From assembly GCF_022601975.1 (NCBI RefSeq), contig NZ_JAKVIR010000012.1, forward strand, positions 62,001 to 126,000: a DNA stretch of 64,000 nt, read 5' to 3'. Shown here one piece after another: positions 25,211-33,971 of the stretch. Under the pieces are notes generated by a model that saw nothing but the letters and a program-made list of their open reading frames with translations, was not told where the DNA came from and did not search any database. The position numbers and the translations under genes were made by a program. The stretch is from Pontibacter sp. E15-1 (GTDB taxonomy: Bacteria > Bacteroidota > Bacteroidia > Cytophagales > Hymenobacteraceae). The number at the start of each line of letters is the position of its first letter. Positions within the stretch are counted from its first letter, which is position 1.

Positions 25211-26710
25211 ATGGGTGTAAAAGCGTTGTTGAGCAGGCCACTGGCTGCGTATGTGCATAGAAAGCACCAAAGCTGGATCGAAAACCCGGTGGAGGCACAA
25301 CAGGCCACCTTCAAAAAGCTGCTGCACACGGCACAACACACCCGCTTCGGCCGCGACCACGGCTTCCCGGCCATTGCCTCGCACGCCGATTTTGTGAAAG
25401 CCGTGCCGGTGCGCGACTACGAGGGGCTGGCAAGCTATTTCAAGCTGGTGAAGGAGGGCGAGCAAGACGTGCTGTGGCCGGGCAAGCCACTCTACCTGGC
25501 CAAAACCTCGGGCACCACCTCCGGCACCAAGTACATCCCCATCACCCGCGACTCTATCCCGAACCATATCAACGGCGCCCGCGACGCGCTGCTGGCTTAC
25601 GTGTATGAAACCGGCCGCTCCGCTTTTCTGGACGGCAAGCTGATTTTCCTGTCGGGCAGCCCGGAACTGGAGCAGGTAGGGGGTATAAACACGGGCCGCC
25701 TGTCGGGCATCGCCAACCACCACGTGCCCGGTTATCTGCGCACCAACCAGCTGCCCAGTTACGAGACCAATTGCATCGAGGACTGGGAAGCCAAGCTCGA
25801 CCAGATCATCGAGGAGACCATCGACCAGGACATGACGCTGATCTCGGGCATCCCGCCGTGGGTGCAGATGTATTTCGACAAGCTGAAGCAGCAGACGGGC
25901 AAGCTGGTGAAGGACATCTTTCCGAATTTCCAGCTGTTTGTGTATGGGGGCGTCAATTTCGAGCCATACCGCAAGAAACTGTTCGAGTCGATTGGCAAAG
26001 AGGTGGATTCCATTGAGCTGTTCCCGGCCTCCGAGGGCTTCTTCGCCTATCAGGACAAACAGGGCGACAGCGGGCTGCTGCTGCTGCTGGACGCCGGCAT
26101 TTTCTACGAGTTTATACCCGTAGATGAGTTTTTCGACGACAACCCGACCCGACTGACGATAGGCGAGGTGGAGCTTGGCGTGAACTACGCGCTCGTGATC
26201 AGCAGCAACGCCGGCCTGTGGGGCTACTCCATCGGCGACACCGTCAGGTTTACCTCCCTGAAGCCCTATAAGCTGGTGGTGAGCGGACGCATCAAGCATT
26301 TTATATCCGCCTTCGGCGAACACGTGATCGGGGAGGAGGTGGAGAAGGCCATGCAGCAGACCATGCAGCTGTTTCCGGAGGTGGAACTGACGGAGTTTAC
26401 GGTAGCGCCCTATGTGAGCCAGGACCAGGGGCAGTCATACCACGAGTGGCTGGTAGAGTTTGCCCGCCCGCCCGCGAAGCTGGCCGCCTTCGCCGCCGAG
26501 CTGGATACCCAGCTGCGCAGGTATAACTCCTACTACGACGACCTTATTGCCGGAAACATCCTGCAGCCCCTGAAACTGACGCCGCTGCCCAAAGGCGCTT
26601 TCCAGCACTACATGAAATCGCAGGGCAAGCTCGGCGGCCAGAACAAAGTGCCCCGCCTCAGCAACGACCGCCAACTGGCCTCAGGCCTGTTGGCAATTAC
26701 GAATTCCTGA
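25211..26710 (+). CDS. GH3 auxin-responsive promoter family protein
   Basis: 499 residues with the GH3 acyl-adenylate fold (ANL superfamily; plant members conjugate amino acids to hormones, bacterial function is open). Visible: RFGRDHGF, TSGTTSGTKYIPITRDS (ATP phosphate-binding loop, about residues 97-113), YGGVNFEPYR, ELFPASEGFFAYQD (ATP-binding, about 275-290), LWGYSIGDTVRF and SGRIKHFISAFGEHV. The last codons (AITNS-stop) lie inside the left inverted repeat of the downstream cassette, so the native C-terminus may have been replaced. TATCTTTA (25182-25189) is a near-consensus -7 element. Confidence 0.9.
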   Translation: MGVKALLSRPLAAYVHRKHQSWIENPVEAQQATFKKLLHTAQHTRFGRDHGFPAIASHADFVKAVPVRDYEGLASYFKLVKEGEQDVLWPGKPLYLAKTSGTTSGTKYIPITRDSIPNHINGARDALLAYVYETGRSAFLDGKLIFLSGSPELEQVGGINTGRLSGIANHHVPGYLRTNQLPSYETNCIEDWEAKLDQIIEETIDQDMTLISGIPPWVQMYFDKLKQQTGKLVKDIFPNFQLFVYGGVNFEPYRKKLFESIGKEVDSIELFPASEGFFAYQDKQGDSGLLLLLDAGIFYEFIPVDEFFDDNPTRLTIGEVELGVNYALVISSNAGLWGYSIGDTVRFTSLKPYKLVVSGRIKHFISAFGEHVIGEEVEKAMQQTMQLFPEVELTEFTVAPYVSQDQGQSYHEWLVEFARPPAKLAAFAAELDTQLRRYNSYYDDLIAGNILQPLKLTPLPKGAFQHYMKSQGKLGGQNKVPRLSNDRQLASGLLAITNS

Positions 26711-26750
26711 TGATAGTTCCGAGTTCCTAATTCCGGGTTCCGAGTTAGAG
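26695..26750. repeat. Left inverted repeat of the four-helix-bundle cassette
   Basis: AATTACGAATTCCTG ... TTCCGAGTT, followed by degenerate repeats of CCTAATTCCGGGTTCCGAG. It is the inverted copy of 27127-27156 and contains the GH3 stop codon (TGA at 26708-26710). Confidence 0.75.
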
Positions 26751-26769
26751 GGAAGTAAAAAATAAGTGG

Positions 26770-27156
26770 ATGGGAAAAAGCATCATTGCTGAGAAATCTT
26801 ATGCCTTTGCGGTGAGAATCGTAAGGATGTATCAGCACTTATCTGCAGACAAAAAGGAATTTATACTGTCGAAGCAGGTACTACGAAGCGGGACATCCAT
26901 CGGTGCCAACGTACAGGAGGCAACCGGAGGGCAGTCAACATCTGATTTTATACATAAGCTGAGCATCGCCCGGAAAGAAGCACGGGAAACCGCCTACTGG
27001 CTTCAGCTTTTACATGATACAGGCTACTTGGAAGCGAAGCAGTTCGAGAGCACACACGCTGACTGCCAGGGCCTGATTAAAATATTAAATAGTATCATAT
27101 TAACGAGCCAGGGAAAGAGTAAAACCAACTCGGAACCAGGAATTCGTAATTCGTAA
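26770..27156 (+). CDS. Four helix bundle protein (S23/IVP-Avd family)
   Basis: 128 residues. KSYAFAVRIVRMYQHL, VLRSGTSIGANVQEATGGQS, FIHKLSIARKEARETAYWLQLLHDTGYL and QGLIKILNSIILTSQ match the four-helix-bundle family first seen as 23S rRNA intervening-sequence proteins and related to the Avd accessory proteins of diversity-generating retroelements. No reverse transcriptase or variable repeat is nearby, so a DGR role is unsupported. The gene is enclosed by inverted repeats, and its final residues (NSEPGIRNS) are encoded by the right repeat. It appears to be a small mobile cassette inserted between the GH3 gene and dxr. Confidence 0.88.
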   Translation: MGKSIIAEKSYAFAVRIVRMYQHLSADKKEFILSKQVLRSGTSIGANVQEATGGQSTSDFIHKLSIARKEARETAYWLQLLHDTGYLEAKQFESTHADCQGLIKILNSIILTSQGKSKTNSEPGIRNS

Positions 27157-27161
27157 CTCAC
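27127..27161. repeat. Right inverted repeat of the four-helix-bundle cassette
   Basis: AACTCGGAACCAGGAATTCG followed by TAATTCGTAACTC; its reverse complement matches 26695-26726. The stop codon of the four-helix-bundle gene (TAA 27154-27156) lies inside it, 7 bp before the dxr start. Confidence 0.75.
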
Positions 27162-27162
27162 T

Positions 27163-28335
27163 ATGAAGAGAATCGCCATACTTGGCTCTACTGGTTCCAT
27201 CGGCACGCAAGCGCTGGATGTGATCAGGGCCAACCCCGGGCATTTTGAGCTGGAGGTGATCACCGCCCACAGCAACGCCGCCCTGCTGATACAGCAGGCC
27301 CTCGAGTTCAGGCCCAATACCGTGGTGATTGCCCGCGAAGATTTGTACGAGCAGGTGCAGGACGCCCTGCAGCACCAGGACATAAAGGTATACGCCGGCA
27401 CCAACGCGCTCTGCGCCGTGGTGGAGATGGGCACCGTGGACATGGTGCTCACCGCCATGGTAGGCTACGCCGGACTGCAGCCCACCATTCGGGCGATCAA
27501 AGCTGGCAAGCAAATTGCGCTGGCCAACAAAGAGACGCTGGTGGTGGCCGGGCAACTGGTAACGGGGCTGGCGAAGGAGTATGGCGTGAACATATACCCC
27601 GTGGACTCGGAGCACAGCGCTATTTTTCAGTGCCTGGCCGGGGAGTTCCACAACCCGATCGAGAAAATCATCCTCACTGCCTCCGGTGGCCCGTTTAGGG
27701 GGTATACCACGGAGCAGCTGGCTCAGGTCACGAAGACGCAGGCCCTGAAGCACCCGAACTGGGAGATGGGCGCCAAGATCACTATCGACTCTGCCTCGCT
27801 GATGAACAAAGGGCTGGAGGTGATCGAGGCAAAATGGCTTTTCGGGCTGCGCAACAACCAGATAGAGGTGGTGGTGCATCCGCAGTCCATCATCCACTCG
27901 CTGGTGCAGTTCGAGGATGGCTCCCTCAAGGCGCAGCTCGGGCTGCCCGACATGAAGCTGCCGATCCAGTATGCGATGGGCTACCCCGAAAGGCTGAAGT
28001 CTGACTTCCCGCGCTTCAACTTCATGGACTACCCGCAGCTGACCTTTGAGCAGCCCGACCTGAAGACGTTCCGGAATCTGGAGCTGGCGTTCAGTGCCAT
28101 GGAAAAGGGCGGCAACATGCCCTGCATCCTCAATGCCGCCAACGAGGTGGCCGTCAGTGCTTTCCTGCGCGAGGAAGTGGGCTTTCTGCAGATGTCCGAC
28201 ATCATCGAAAGCTGTCTGGCAAAAGTTGCGTATATTGCGAATCCTTCCTACGACAGCTATGTTGAGACGGACAAGGAGACACGCGTGCAGGCTACGGAGC
28301 TAATCCGGAAGGGTGCGAAAACAAGTACGAAATAA
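27163..28335 (+). CDS. dxr: 1-deoxy-D-xylulose 5-phosphate reductoisomerase
   Basis: 390 residues, normal for Dxr/IspC, the second enzyme of the MEP isoprenoid pathway (DXP to MEP, NADPH-dependent). Motifs: GSTGSIGTQALDVI (NADPH binding, residues 7-20), ALANKETLVVAGQLV, PVDSEHSAIFQCL (metal/substrate site), LTASGGPFRG, NWEMGAKITIDSASLMNKGLE and VHPQSIIHSLVQFEDGS. The start is only 7 bp from the right repeat of the upstream cassette, so its promoter or leader may be affected by that insertion. rseP follows 55 bp downstream. Confidence 0.97.
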   Translation: MKRIAILGSTGSIGTQALDVIRANPGHFELEVITAHSNAALLIQQALEFRPNTVVIAREDLYEQVQDALQHQDIKVYAGTNALCAVVEMGTVDMVLTAMVGYAGLQPTIRAIKAGKQIALANKETLVVAGQLVTGLAKEYGVNIYPVDSEHSAIFQCLAGEFHNPIEKIILTASGGPFRGYTTEQLAQVTKTQALKHPNWEMGAKITIDSASLMNKGLEVIEAKWLFGLRNNQIEVVVHPQSIIHSLVQFEDGSLKAQLGLPDMKLPIQYAMGYPERLKSDFPRFNFMDYPQLTFEQPDLKTFRNLELAFSAMEKGGNMPCILNAANEVAVSAFLREEVGFLQMSDIIESCLAKVAYIANPSYDSYVETDKETRVQATELIRKGAKTSTK

Positions 28336-28390
28336 GTCTGTTGCTCTAGGGCGTTCAGATAAGCTGTAGGTGATAATTTTTCTTTTTTAG

Positions 28391-29704
28391 ATGGACATAA
28401 TTGTAATGGTGGGTCAGCTTGTGCTGGGCCTGACGATACTGGTAGGATTGCACGAGCTGGGCCACATGCTGGCGGCCAAATGGTTCGGGATGCGGGTAGA
28501 GAAATATGCCATCGGCTTCCCCCCTAAAATATTCGGCAAGAAGATCGGCGAGACAGAGTACATGCTGGGCCTGATCCCGCTGGGCGGTTTTGTGAAGATT
28601 TCCGGGATGGTGGACGAGTCGATGGACACGGAGGCGCTCAAAGAGGAGCCGAAGCCCTGGGAGTTTAGGGCCAAGCCCGCCTGGCAGCGCCTGATCGTAA
28701 TGATGGGCGGTATCATCGTCAACGTCATCACCGGCATCGTGATCTTTATCGCGCTCACCTACAACTACGGCGAGCAGTACATCCCCGCCGATGAGGTGAA
28801 ATACGGCATCGTGGCCAACGAGATTGGCCAGGAGATCGGATTTAAGACCGGCGACAAAGTGGTGGCGGTGAACGGCAAGAAACTGGAGCGCTTCGAAGAT
28901 ATCCGCTCGATGGATGCCCTGCTGGGCAGCAACGCCTACTACACTGTGGAGCGCGACGGCCAGTTGCTGGACATACAGGTGCCCCTGGACCTGATGGACA
29001 AGCTGGCAGACAACAAGAGCGAGTCGTTTTTTGTGGAGCCGCGCGTGCCCTTTAAGGTAGGCGATGTGGTGGCCAACAGCGCCGCCGCAAAGGCAGGCCT
29101 GCAGGAGGGCGACTTCATCACGAAGGTAAACGGGCAGGGCGTGCAGTTCTTCCATGAGTTTCAGCAGGCGATGCAGCAGAACAAGGGCAAAGCCGTGACC
29201 ATGACCGTGGACCGCGACGGCAAACTGATCAAACTGAAAACAGACGTGAGCGAAGACGGCACCATCGGGTTCCACTCCATGCCGCTGCTGCAGCTGGCCA
29301 CCCGCGACTATACGCTGGGCGAGTCCATCCCGATGGGCACCGAGCAGGCCTTCAGCGTGATCGCGGCCAACATGAAAGGCTTCGGCAAGATTTTCAGGGG
29401 CGAGGTGTCGGCCTCCAAGTCGCTGAGCGGCCCGATCGGAATTGCACAGATTTTCGGCGATACGTTCAACTGGTATAAGTTCTGGACGATCACGGGCATG
29501 CTCTCGATGGTGCTGGCGTTTATGAACTTCCTGCCCATACCGGCCCTGGATGGCGGACACGTGGTTTTTTTGACGTATGAGATGATCAGCGGGCGCAAAC
29601 CCTCTGACAACTTCCTGGAGAACGCCCAAAAAGTGGGTATGGTTATTTTGTTCGGCTTGATGGCTTTCGCTATCTTTAACGATGTGTTCAAGTTGATCTT
29701 CTAA
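28391..29704 (+). CDS. rseP: RIP site-2 zinc metalloprotease RseP
   Basis: 437 residues. This intramembrane protease cleaves membrane-anchored regulators or remnant signal peptides. The zinc motif LHELGH is at about residues 20-25 in the first helix, and the second active-site motif PALDGGH lies near 378. Central PDZ domains are visible (GFKTGDKVVAVNGKKLE and AAKAGLQEGDFITKVNGQG). Four membrane helices are expected. It lies between dxr and the LysM gene on one strand, a frequent arrangement (dxr-rseP) in bacteria. The target anti-sigma factor is not in the window. Confidence 0.95.
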   Translation: MDIIVMVGQLVLGLTILVGLHELGHMLAAKWFGMRVEKYAIGFPPKIFGKKIGETEYMLGLIPLGGFVKISGMVDESMDTEALKEEPKPWEFRAKPAWQRLIVMMGGIIVNVITGIVIFIALTYNYGEQYIPADEVKYGIVANEIGQEIGFKTGDKVVAVNGKKLERFEDIRSMDALLGSNAYYTVERDGQLLDIQVPLDLMDKLADNKSESFFVEPRVPFKVGDVVANSAAAKAGLQEGDFITKVNGQGVQFFHEFQQAMQQNKGKAVTMTVDRDGKLIKLKTDVSEDGTIGFHSMPLLQLATRDYTLGESIPMGTEQAFSVIAANMKGFGKIFRGEVSASKSLSGPIGIAQIFGDTFNWYKFWTITGMLSMVLAFMNFLPIPALDGGHVVFLTYEMISGRKPSDNFLENAQKVGMVILFGLMAFAIFNDVFKLIF

Positions 29705-29719
29705 CCAACGGTTTCATCC

Positions 29720-30841
29720 ATGAAATCCCTTTTTGCCCTTACCCTTACAAGCTTATTTTTACCCCTTATTTTCGTTTTTAGTACCGCAGAAGCAGCCCAC
29801 GCCGGCAAGCTTCCGCCACCCACGCCAGCCTCCGGCGACAGCGTGTATGTGGTGCAGCAGGGCGATACCTATTACAGCCTTTCGCGGCGCCTCGGCATTC
29901 CGCTGGACTCGCTCCAGACCTGGAACAACCATACGCTGCAAATCGGCCAGACGCTATACCTGTCGCGCATGGATGCGCAAACTGCCGCCACGCCCGTAGC
30001 AGCACCCGCTTCCGCCCCGGCACCGGTTGCCAAAAGCACCCATGTCAGCAGCGCGGCTATATCTGGCCCCACAGTTCCGACGGGTACGCCGGAAAGTAAC
30101 TCTGCCGCCGCAGCCCCTGCACCCACCCTGGCAGGCAACAAGACCAAGAGCCGCATCCTGGTCATCCCCTTCGACCCATACCTCTACTTTTCGGATGCCG
30201 ACTACGAGATTGCCCGGCAGTCGCATATCCCGCGCCAGAACGTGCGGCACGTGTTCCGGAACAGGCTGAACGCCATGCTCGCCCCCCAGGGCTACGAAAC
30301 CATACATCTGCTGGGCGGCGTGTACCGCGACAGTGTAAGCGAACTGAACCGTGTCTATAAATCGCTCAACTACAGCTATCAGGACAACAAACAGTCGCGG
30401 TATAACCACCAGCCTACTGTGCGGGATGAGAAGGAGGGGGCCGCGGCCTGGATGAAGCGCCAGAAGGAGAAACTGGGTTTGAAAGAGGGCGAAGGCGAAA
30501 TCTCGATTGCCCAGGACCCCAGCAAGCACTTTGGCGTGAAGGTGAAGGACCCGAACTTCTTCAGCTATTTCAACGGCCAGTATGGCATCGACTACTATGT
30601 GTTCATCAATCAGTTTGAGGTGAAAACCGTGTATGAGAACTGTTTAGACAGGGCGGCGGAGAACTATGAGCGCGATTTTCTGGTTCACTATTCGATCTAT
30701 GACAGTAACGGCGAGCTGGTGTCGGGCAACAAGGTGAACATACCCTACCAGTCGAACATCAACGACGTGCAGCATATTGTGAGCGAGAACATGCCCACTA
30801 TGGCCAAACGCGTACTGGCCGACCTGCCCGCCGGCAAATAA
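29720..30841 (+). CDS. Secreted LysM-domain protein
   Basis: 373 residues with a Sec signal ending near STAEAAHA. One LysM peptidoglycan-binding domain covers about residues 42-86 (VYVVQQGDTYYSLSRRL, then LQIGQTLYL). An Ala/Pro-rich linker (about 90-140) leads to a C-terminal domain of about 220 residues (RILVIPFDPYLYFSDADYEI, DYYVFINQFEVKT, RDFLVHYSIYD) that I do not recognise. It is probably periplasmic and wall-bound. It starts 15 bp after rseP and precedes the DUF6702 gene by 6 bp, so the three are probably one operon. Confidence 0.85.
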   Translation: MKSLFALTLTSLFLPLIFVFSTAEAAHAGKLPPPTPASGDSVYVVQQGDTYYSLSRRLGIPLDSLQTWNNHTLQIGQTLYLSRMDAQTAATPVAAPASAPAPVAKSTHVSSAAISGPTVPTGTPESNSAAAAPAPTLAGNKTKSRILVIPFDPYLYFSDADYEIARQSHIPRQNVRHVFRNRLNAMLAPQGYETIHLLGGVYRDSVSELNRVYKSLNYSYQDNKQSRYNHQPTVRDEKEGAAAWMKRQKEKLGLKEGEGEISIAQDPSKHFGVKVKDPNFFSYFNGQYGIDYYVFINQFEVKTVYENCLDRAAENYERDFLVHYSIYDSNGELVSGNKVNIPYQSNINDVQHIVSENMPTMAKRVLADLPAGK

Positions 30842-30847
30842 TATCCT

Positions 30848-31354
30848 ATGCTACACAAGTTTTTCTTAAGTACAGTGCTGCTGCTGGCGCTGCTGGCCAC
30901 GCAACCCGCCAGCGCGCACGAGTACCATGCCAGCATCACCGACGTGAAGTTCAATCCCCGCACCCAGCACCTGGAGGTGGCCGTGAAGGTTTTTATGGAT
31001 GATCTGGAACAGCTCCTCTCGCAGCGCGCCAAAGCAAAAGTCGTGTACAGCGGCAGCTCGGCGGCGGTGCAGCAGCAACTGGCAGCCTACCTGAGCACCG
31101 CCCTGACATTTGAACTGGAGAAAGGTAAGCCGCTGAAGTCCAGGCTGGTGGGCTCTGAGGAGGAAGCCGACGTGGTATGGCTCTACATCGAAGTGCCGGT
31201 GCAGCAGGCCACCCTCAGGCAGCTATACATCAAAAACGCCATCCTGACAGACCTTTTCAGCGACCAGATGAACATCGTGAACGTGAACCATATGGGCAAG
31301 ACCGAAAGCGTGCTGATGCAGCGCGGCGACACAGGCAAAAAACTCACGTTTTAA
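30848..31354 (+). CDS. DUF6702-type periplasmic protein
   Basis: 168 residues with a signal peptide (FLSTVLLLALLATQPASA). The mature N-terminus HEYHASITDVKFNPRTQHLEVAVKVFMDDLE is the hallmark of the DUF6702 family of Bacteroidota envelope proteins with unknown function. The C-terminal half contains VVWLYIEVPVQQATLRQLYIKNAILTDLFSDQMNIVN. It is last in the presumed rseP-LysM-DUF6702 unit and is followed by a terminator. Confidence 0.82.
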   Translation: MLHKFFLSTVLLLALLATQPASAHEYHASITDVKFNPRTQHLEVAVKVFMDDLEQLLSQRAKAKVVYSGSSAAVQQQLAAYLSTALTFELEKGKPLKSRLVGSEEEADVVWLYIEVPVQQATLRQLYIKNAILTDLFSDQMNIVNVNHMGKTESVLMQRGDTGKKLTF

Positions 31355-31377
31355 AGTATCGCCTGTTAAAGGCAGCA

Positions 31378-31414
31378 AAGGGGCCAGACTATTCACCGAT
31401 AGTCTGGCCCCCTT
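31378..31414 (+). terminator. Terminator after the DUF6702 gene
   Basis: AAGGGGCCAGACTAT (31378-31392) pairs with ATAGTCTGGCCCCCTT (31399-31414), with one extra C and a 6-nt loop. Confidence 0.85.
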
Positions 31415-31431
31415 GCTTATACCCCCTCTAT

Positions 31432-31453
31432 GGCGCAAGCGTCCGCTTGTGCC
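31432..31453. repeat. REP palindrome, GGCGCAAGCG type
   Basis: Arms GGCGCAAGCG and CGCTTGTGCC around TC. The outer GGCGC...GTGCC is shared with the REP palindromes at the RAYT gene, while the inner stem differs. Its inverted copy lies at 31612-31633 and a third copy at 41325-41346. Confidence 0.75.
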
Positions 31454-31705
31454 TCAGAATAATACCGTTATCAAATAGATTCTGTGCATGTGGAAGTGTC
31501 TGTGCAGAATACCCCACCCCTACCCCCACGAGGGGAATTGCATTACTTGAAAGGTAATGCTGTATGCGCTTATCGATTGATATTGGTATGAGTATAACCA
31601 GCCTCAAGAGCGGCACAAGCGGACGCTTGCGCCAGTATTTGTAACTCCAGAAGCTGATGGGATTTGATTGGGTAGAGCCGGATAGGGTATGGCCCTGCTG
31701 TCGGG
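31454..31705. other. Gene-free spacer between REP copies and the PorE-like gene
   Basis: Contains a C-rich word (ACCCCACCCCTACCCCC near 31511) followed by GAGGGGAATTG, similar to the G/C-rich arms at 7278-7475 and the C-rich word before dnaA. No coding region was seen. Confidence 0.5.
31612..31633. repeat. REP palindrome, inverted copy
   Basis: Arms GGCACAAGCG and CGCTTGCGCC around GA, the exact reverse complement of 31432-31453. The pair faces each other across 158 bp. Confidence 0.75.
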
Positions 31706-33691
31706 TCAGCGGTTGCCTTTTTTCGGTTTGATGATGGTGAACTCCACACGGCGGTTCATGCGGCGGTCTTCCTCTGTCTTTTCCGGTGTTCGGATGGGCT
31801 TCTGGCTGCCGTGGCCAATGGCGTCGATGCGGTCGTCGGTGATGTTGACTTTGCGCTCGATGTAGCGCTTGATGGCGTCAGCCCTGTCCTGGGAGAGCGA
31901 GCGGTTAAAATCGGGGTCGCCAAAGCCGTCGGTGTGGCCGGCGATCTCCAGCCGGAATTTGGGGTGGTCGATCAGAAAGAGCGCCACCTCATCCAGAATC
32001 GGCTCCATCTCCTCCTTTATGTTCGACATGTTCTGGTCGAACTCGATGTTGCGGAACACCATCGGGATGCTGTAGTCGATCACGGTGGTCATTACCTGAA
32101 ACGACGTGTCCTGCTGCAGCGACAGTTCCCGCTCTATCGTGAAGAAATCGGGGCTCTGGATCAGCATCATATACCGCGTCTTGTCAATCAGGTCGAACTC
32201 AAAAGTGCCGTCCGGCCGGATGTACTTCGAGGAGATCTCGATGCCGTTGTCCAAATCCACGATGGAGATTATGCCCGACAGCGGCTTGCGGGTGACGGAG
32301 TCGGTGAGGGTGCCCTCCACCTTCGTGACGGCCAGCGGGTGCGCCTCCATGGGCAGCGGGAACGAGTAGAGGTCCAGGTTGTCGATGTCGTCGGCCTCGG
32401 AGCGGGCATAGTAGAGGTTGCGGGAGGCGGCGTCGATGGTGAAGTAATACTCGCTGCCCCGCCCGTTTACCAGCGGGCCGATGTTACGGGGCTCCTGCCA
32501 CTCCCCCTGTATCTTGTAGGTCTTGTAGATGTCGAAGTCGCCGAAGTTGTAGAGCTGGCCCCGCGAGGAGAAGTACAGCACCTGGTATAGCGGGTGGAAA
32601 AAGGGGCTCACCTCGCTCTCGCGCGTGTTCACCACTGGCCCCGCGTTCTGTGCCGGAGCCCAGCTGCCGCTTTTTGTCTTGTGGGTGAAGTAGATGTCGG
32701 AAAGGCCGAAGCCCCCGAGGCGGTCGGAGGCAAAGTACAGGGTGTCTTCTTTGGAAGAGAGGGTCGGCTGCGAGTCCCAGGCTTTGGAGTTGACGTTTGT
32801 ACCCAGGTTTTTGATGGCTCCCCACGTGCCGTCGGGCTGCAGAGTGGCCATGTACAGGTCGCAGTTTCCCATACCGTCGGGTGCCTCGCAGCGGGCAAAG
32901 TACAGCGTTTTCCCGTCGCGGCTCAGGCAGGCGGACCCCTCGTTGTAAATGCTGTTGATGGGTTTGCCAAACGACTTGGCCTCCTCCCAGAAGCCGTTGT
33001 TCTGCTTGCTGTAAAAAAGGTCCTCGTTCACGCGCGTCTCCATCCCCTGGTAGTTGATGTTGCGCTTAGAGGTATAAATGAACAGCTGGTTCTCGTCGCT
33101 CAGCGTGGGCCCGTAGTCGGCATAGTCGGAGTTTATCGCGTTGCCCATGTTGAGGTATACCCCCTTGGGCGGCTTGAAGGTAGCGATAGACTTGCGGTAC
33201 TCCACCATCTCGTAGTAATAGTCGAGCGGCACATAGTAGTCTTTGGTGTTCTGCTCCAGCGAGTCGAAGTGCGAGGTGACGCGGCGCACATCGGAGCGGT
33301 GGTGCTTGAGCACCAGCCGGTAAAGCACCGTGGCTTTCTCCGTCTGGCCCTGCTTTTCATAGAGCTGGCCGAGGCGCCATAACAACGGAGTGTCTTTGTA
33401 GAAGTTCTCGATGCCGAAATTGTGCACGTAGCGCTCCAGCAGGGGCAGCATTTGCGCGTATTTGCGGCGCTTTTCTAATTTTTGTATGGCTGCCAGCTTC
33501 TTGGGCTCGTGATAGTAAGGTATTTTATTTAAATTGGGAAATTGTATACCATATCCGGGATTGTATGATTTTTTGTGCACGATCTGCCCATTGCCCGGGG
33601 CCAGCGGGATTTGCTTATACCCCTGCCCCTGCCCTGCAAAAGGCAAGCAGAGCAGCATCAAGCAAATGGCCTGCAGGAGCGATCGTTTCAT
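31706..33691 (-). CDS. PorE-like OmpA-family protein (T9SS)
   Basis: 661 residues with a signal peptide. Order of domains: helical TPR-like region (about 60-140; QKLEKRRKYAQMLPLLERYV), PD40/WD40-like propeller (about 190-440; YGPTLSDENQLFIYTSKRN, SRDGKTLYFARCEAPDG, SSKEDTLYFASDRLGGFGLSDIY), carboxypeptidase-regulatory-like fold (about 445-530; VEGTLTDSVTRKPLSGIISI), then an OmpA peptidoglycan-binding domain (about 545-655; LEIAGHTDGFGDPDFNRSLSQDRADAI). This TPR-PD40-CRD-OmpA plan is that of PorE, which anchors the type IX secretion machinery to peptidoglycan. Other OmpA/PD40 proteins share it, so the assignment is probable only. TATCTTTG on the minus strand (33714-33721) is an exact -7 element. 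Confidence 0.8.
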   Translation of the reverse strand: MKRSLLQAICLMLLCLPFAGQGQGYKQIPLAPGNGQIVHKKSYNPGYGIQFPNLNKIPYYHEPKKLAAIQKLEKRRKYAQMLPLLERYVHNFGIENFYKDTPLLWRLGQLYEKQGQTEKATVLYRLVLKHHRSDVRRVTSHFDSLEQNTKDYYVPLDYYYEMVEYRKSIATFKPPKGVYLNMGNAINSDYADYGPTLSDENQLFIYTSKRNINYQGMETRVNEDLFYSKQNNGFWEEAKSFGKPINSIYNEGSACLSRDGKTLYFARCEAPDGMGNCDLYMATLQPDGTWGAIKNLGTNVNSKAWDSQPTLSSKEDTLYFASDRLGGFGLSDIYFTHKTKSGSWAPAQNAGPVVNTRESEVSPFFHPLYQVLYFSSRGQLYNFGDFDIYKTYKIQGEWQEPRNIGPLVNGRGSEYYFTIDAASRNLYYARSEADDIDNLDLYSFPLPMEAHPLAVTKVEGTLTDSVTRKPLSGIISIVDLDNGIEISSKYIRPDGTFEFDLIDKTRYMMLIQSPDFFTIERELSLQQDTSFQVMTTVIDYSIPMVFRNIEFDQNMSNIKEEMEPILDEVALFLIDHPKFRLEIAGHTDGFGDPDFNRSLSQDRADAIKRYIERKVNITDDRIDAIGHGSQKPIRTPEKTEEDRRMNRRVEFTIIKPKKGNR

Positions 33692-33713
33692 CTGGATAAT
33701 TGTTGCACCGTGA

Positions 33714-33721
33714 CAAAGATA
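33714..33721 (-). promoter_or_regulatory. -7 element for the PorE-like gene
   Basis: CAAAGATA on the plus strand is TATCTTTG on the minus strand, 23 bp before the ATG, so the leader would be short. No TTTG is found at the expected -33 distance. Confidence 0.45.
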
Positions 33722-33971
33722 TCAATTCTTTACTATATTTTCCAGGCTGCTGCCTGAACCCGTGCAACTTCTACGTATGCGCGCGGAATGTGCGGCCAAG
33801 CCTGTGCTGAGGCCGGGAGCAACAGAGTTGCATGCAATAGTACAGAATTTTACTTCGAGACAAATAAAAAAACCTGCCATACCTGCCTTGGCACAAGACT
33901 TGACAATACAATGCAAATCAGAAAAACGGGGGATACGATGTTTTTTCTGTCATAATGGCACTAATCTATAT

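Noticed and set aside
26770..27156. Diversity-generating retroelement based on the Avd-like four-helix-bundle protein
   Set aside because: No reverse transcriptase, template repeat or variable repeat was seen nearby.
33762..33971. N-terminal extension of Lon by 70 residues
   Set aside because: The extension has no similarity to Lon and is rich in Cys/Lys. The family-type N-terminus begins after ATG 33972.
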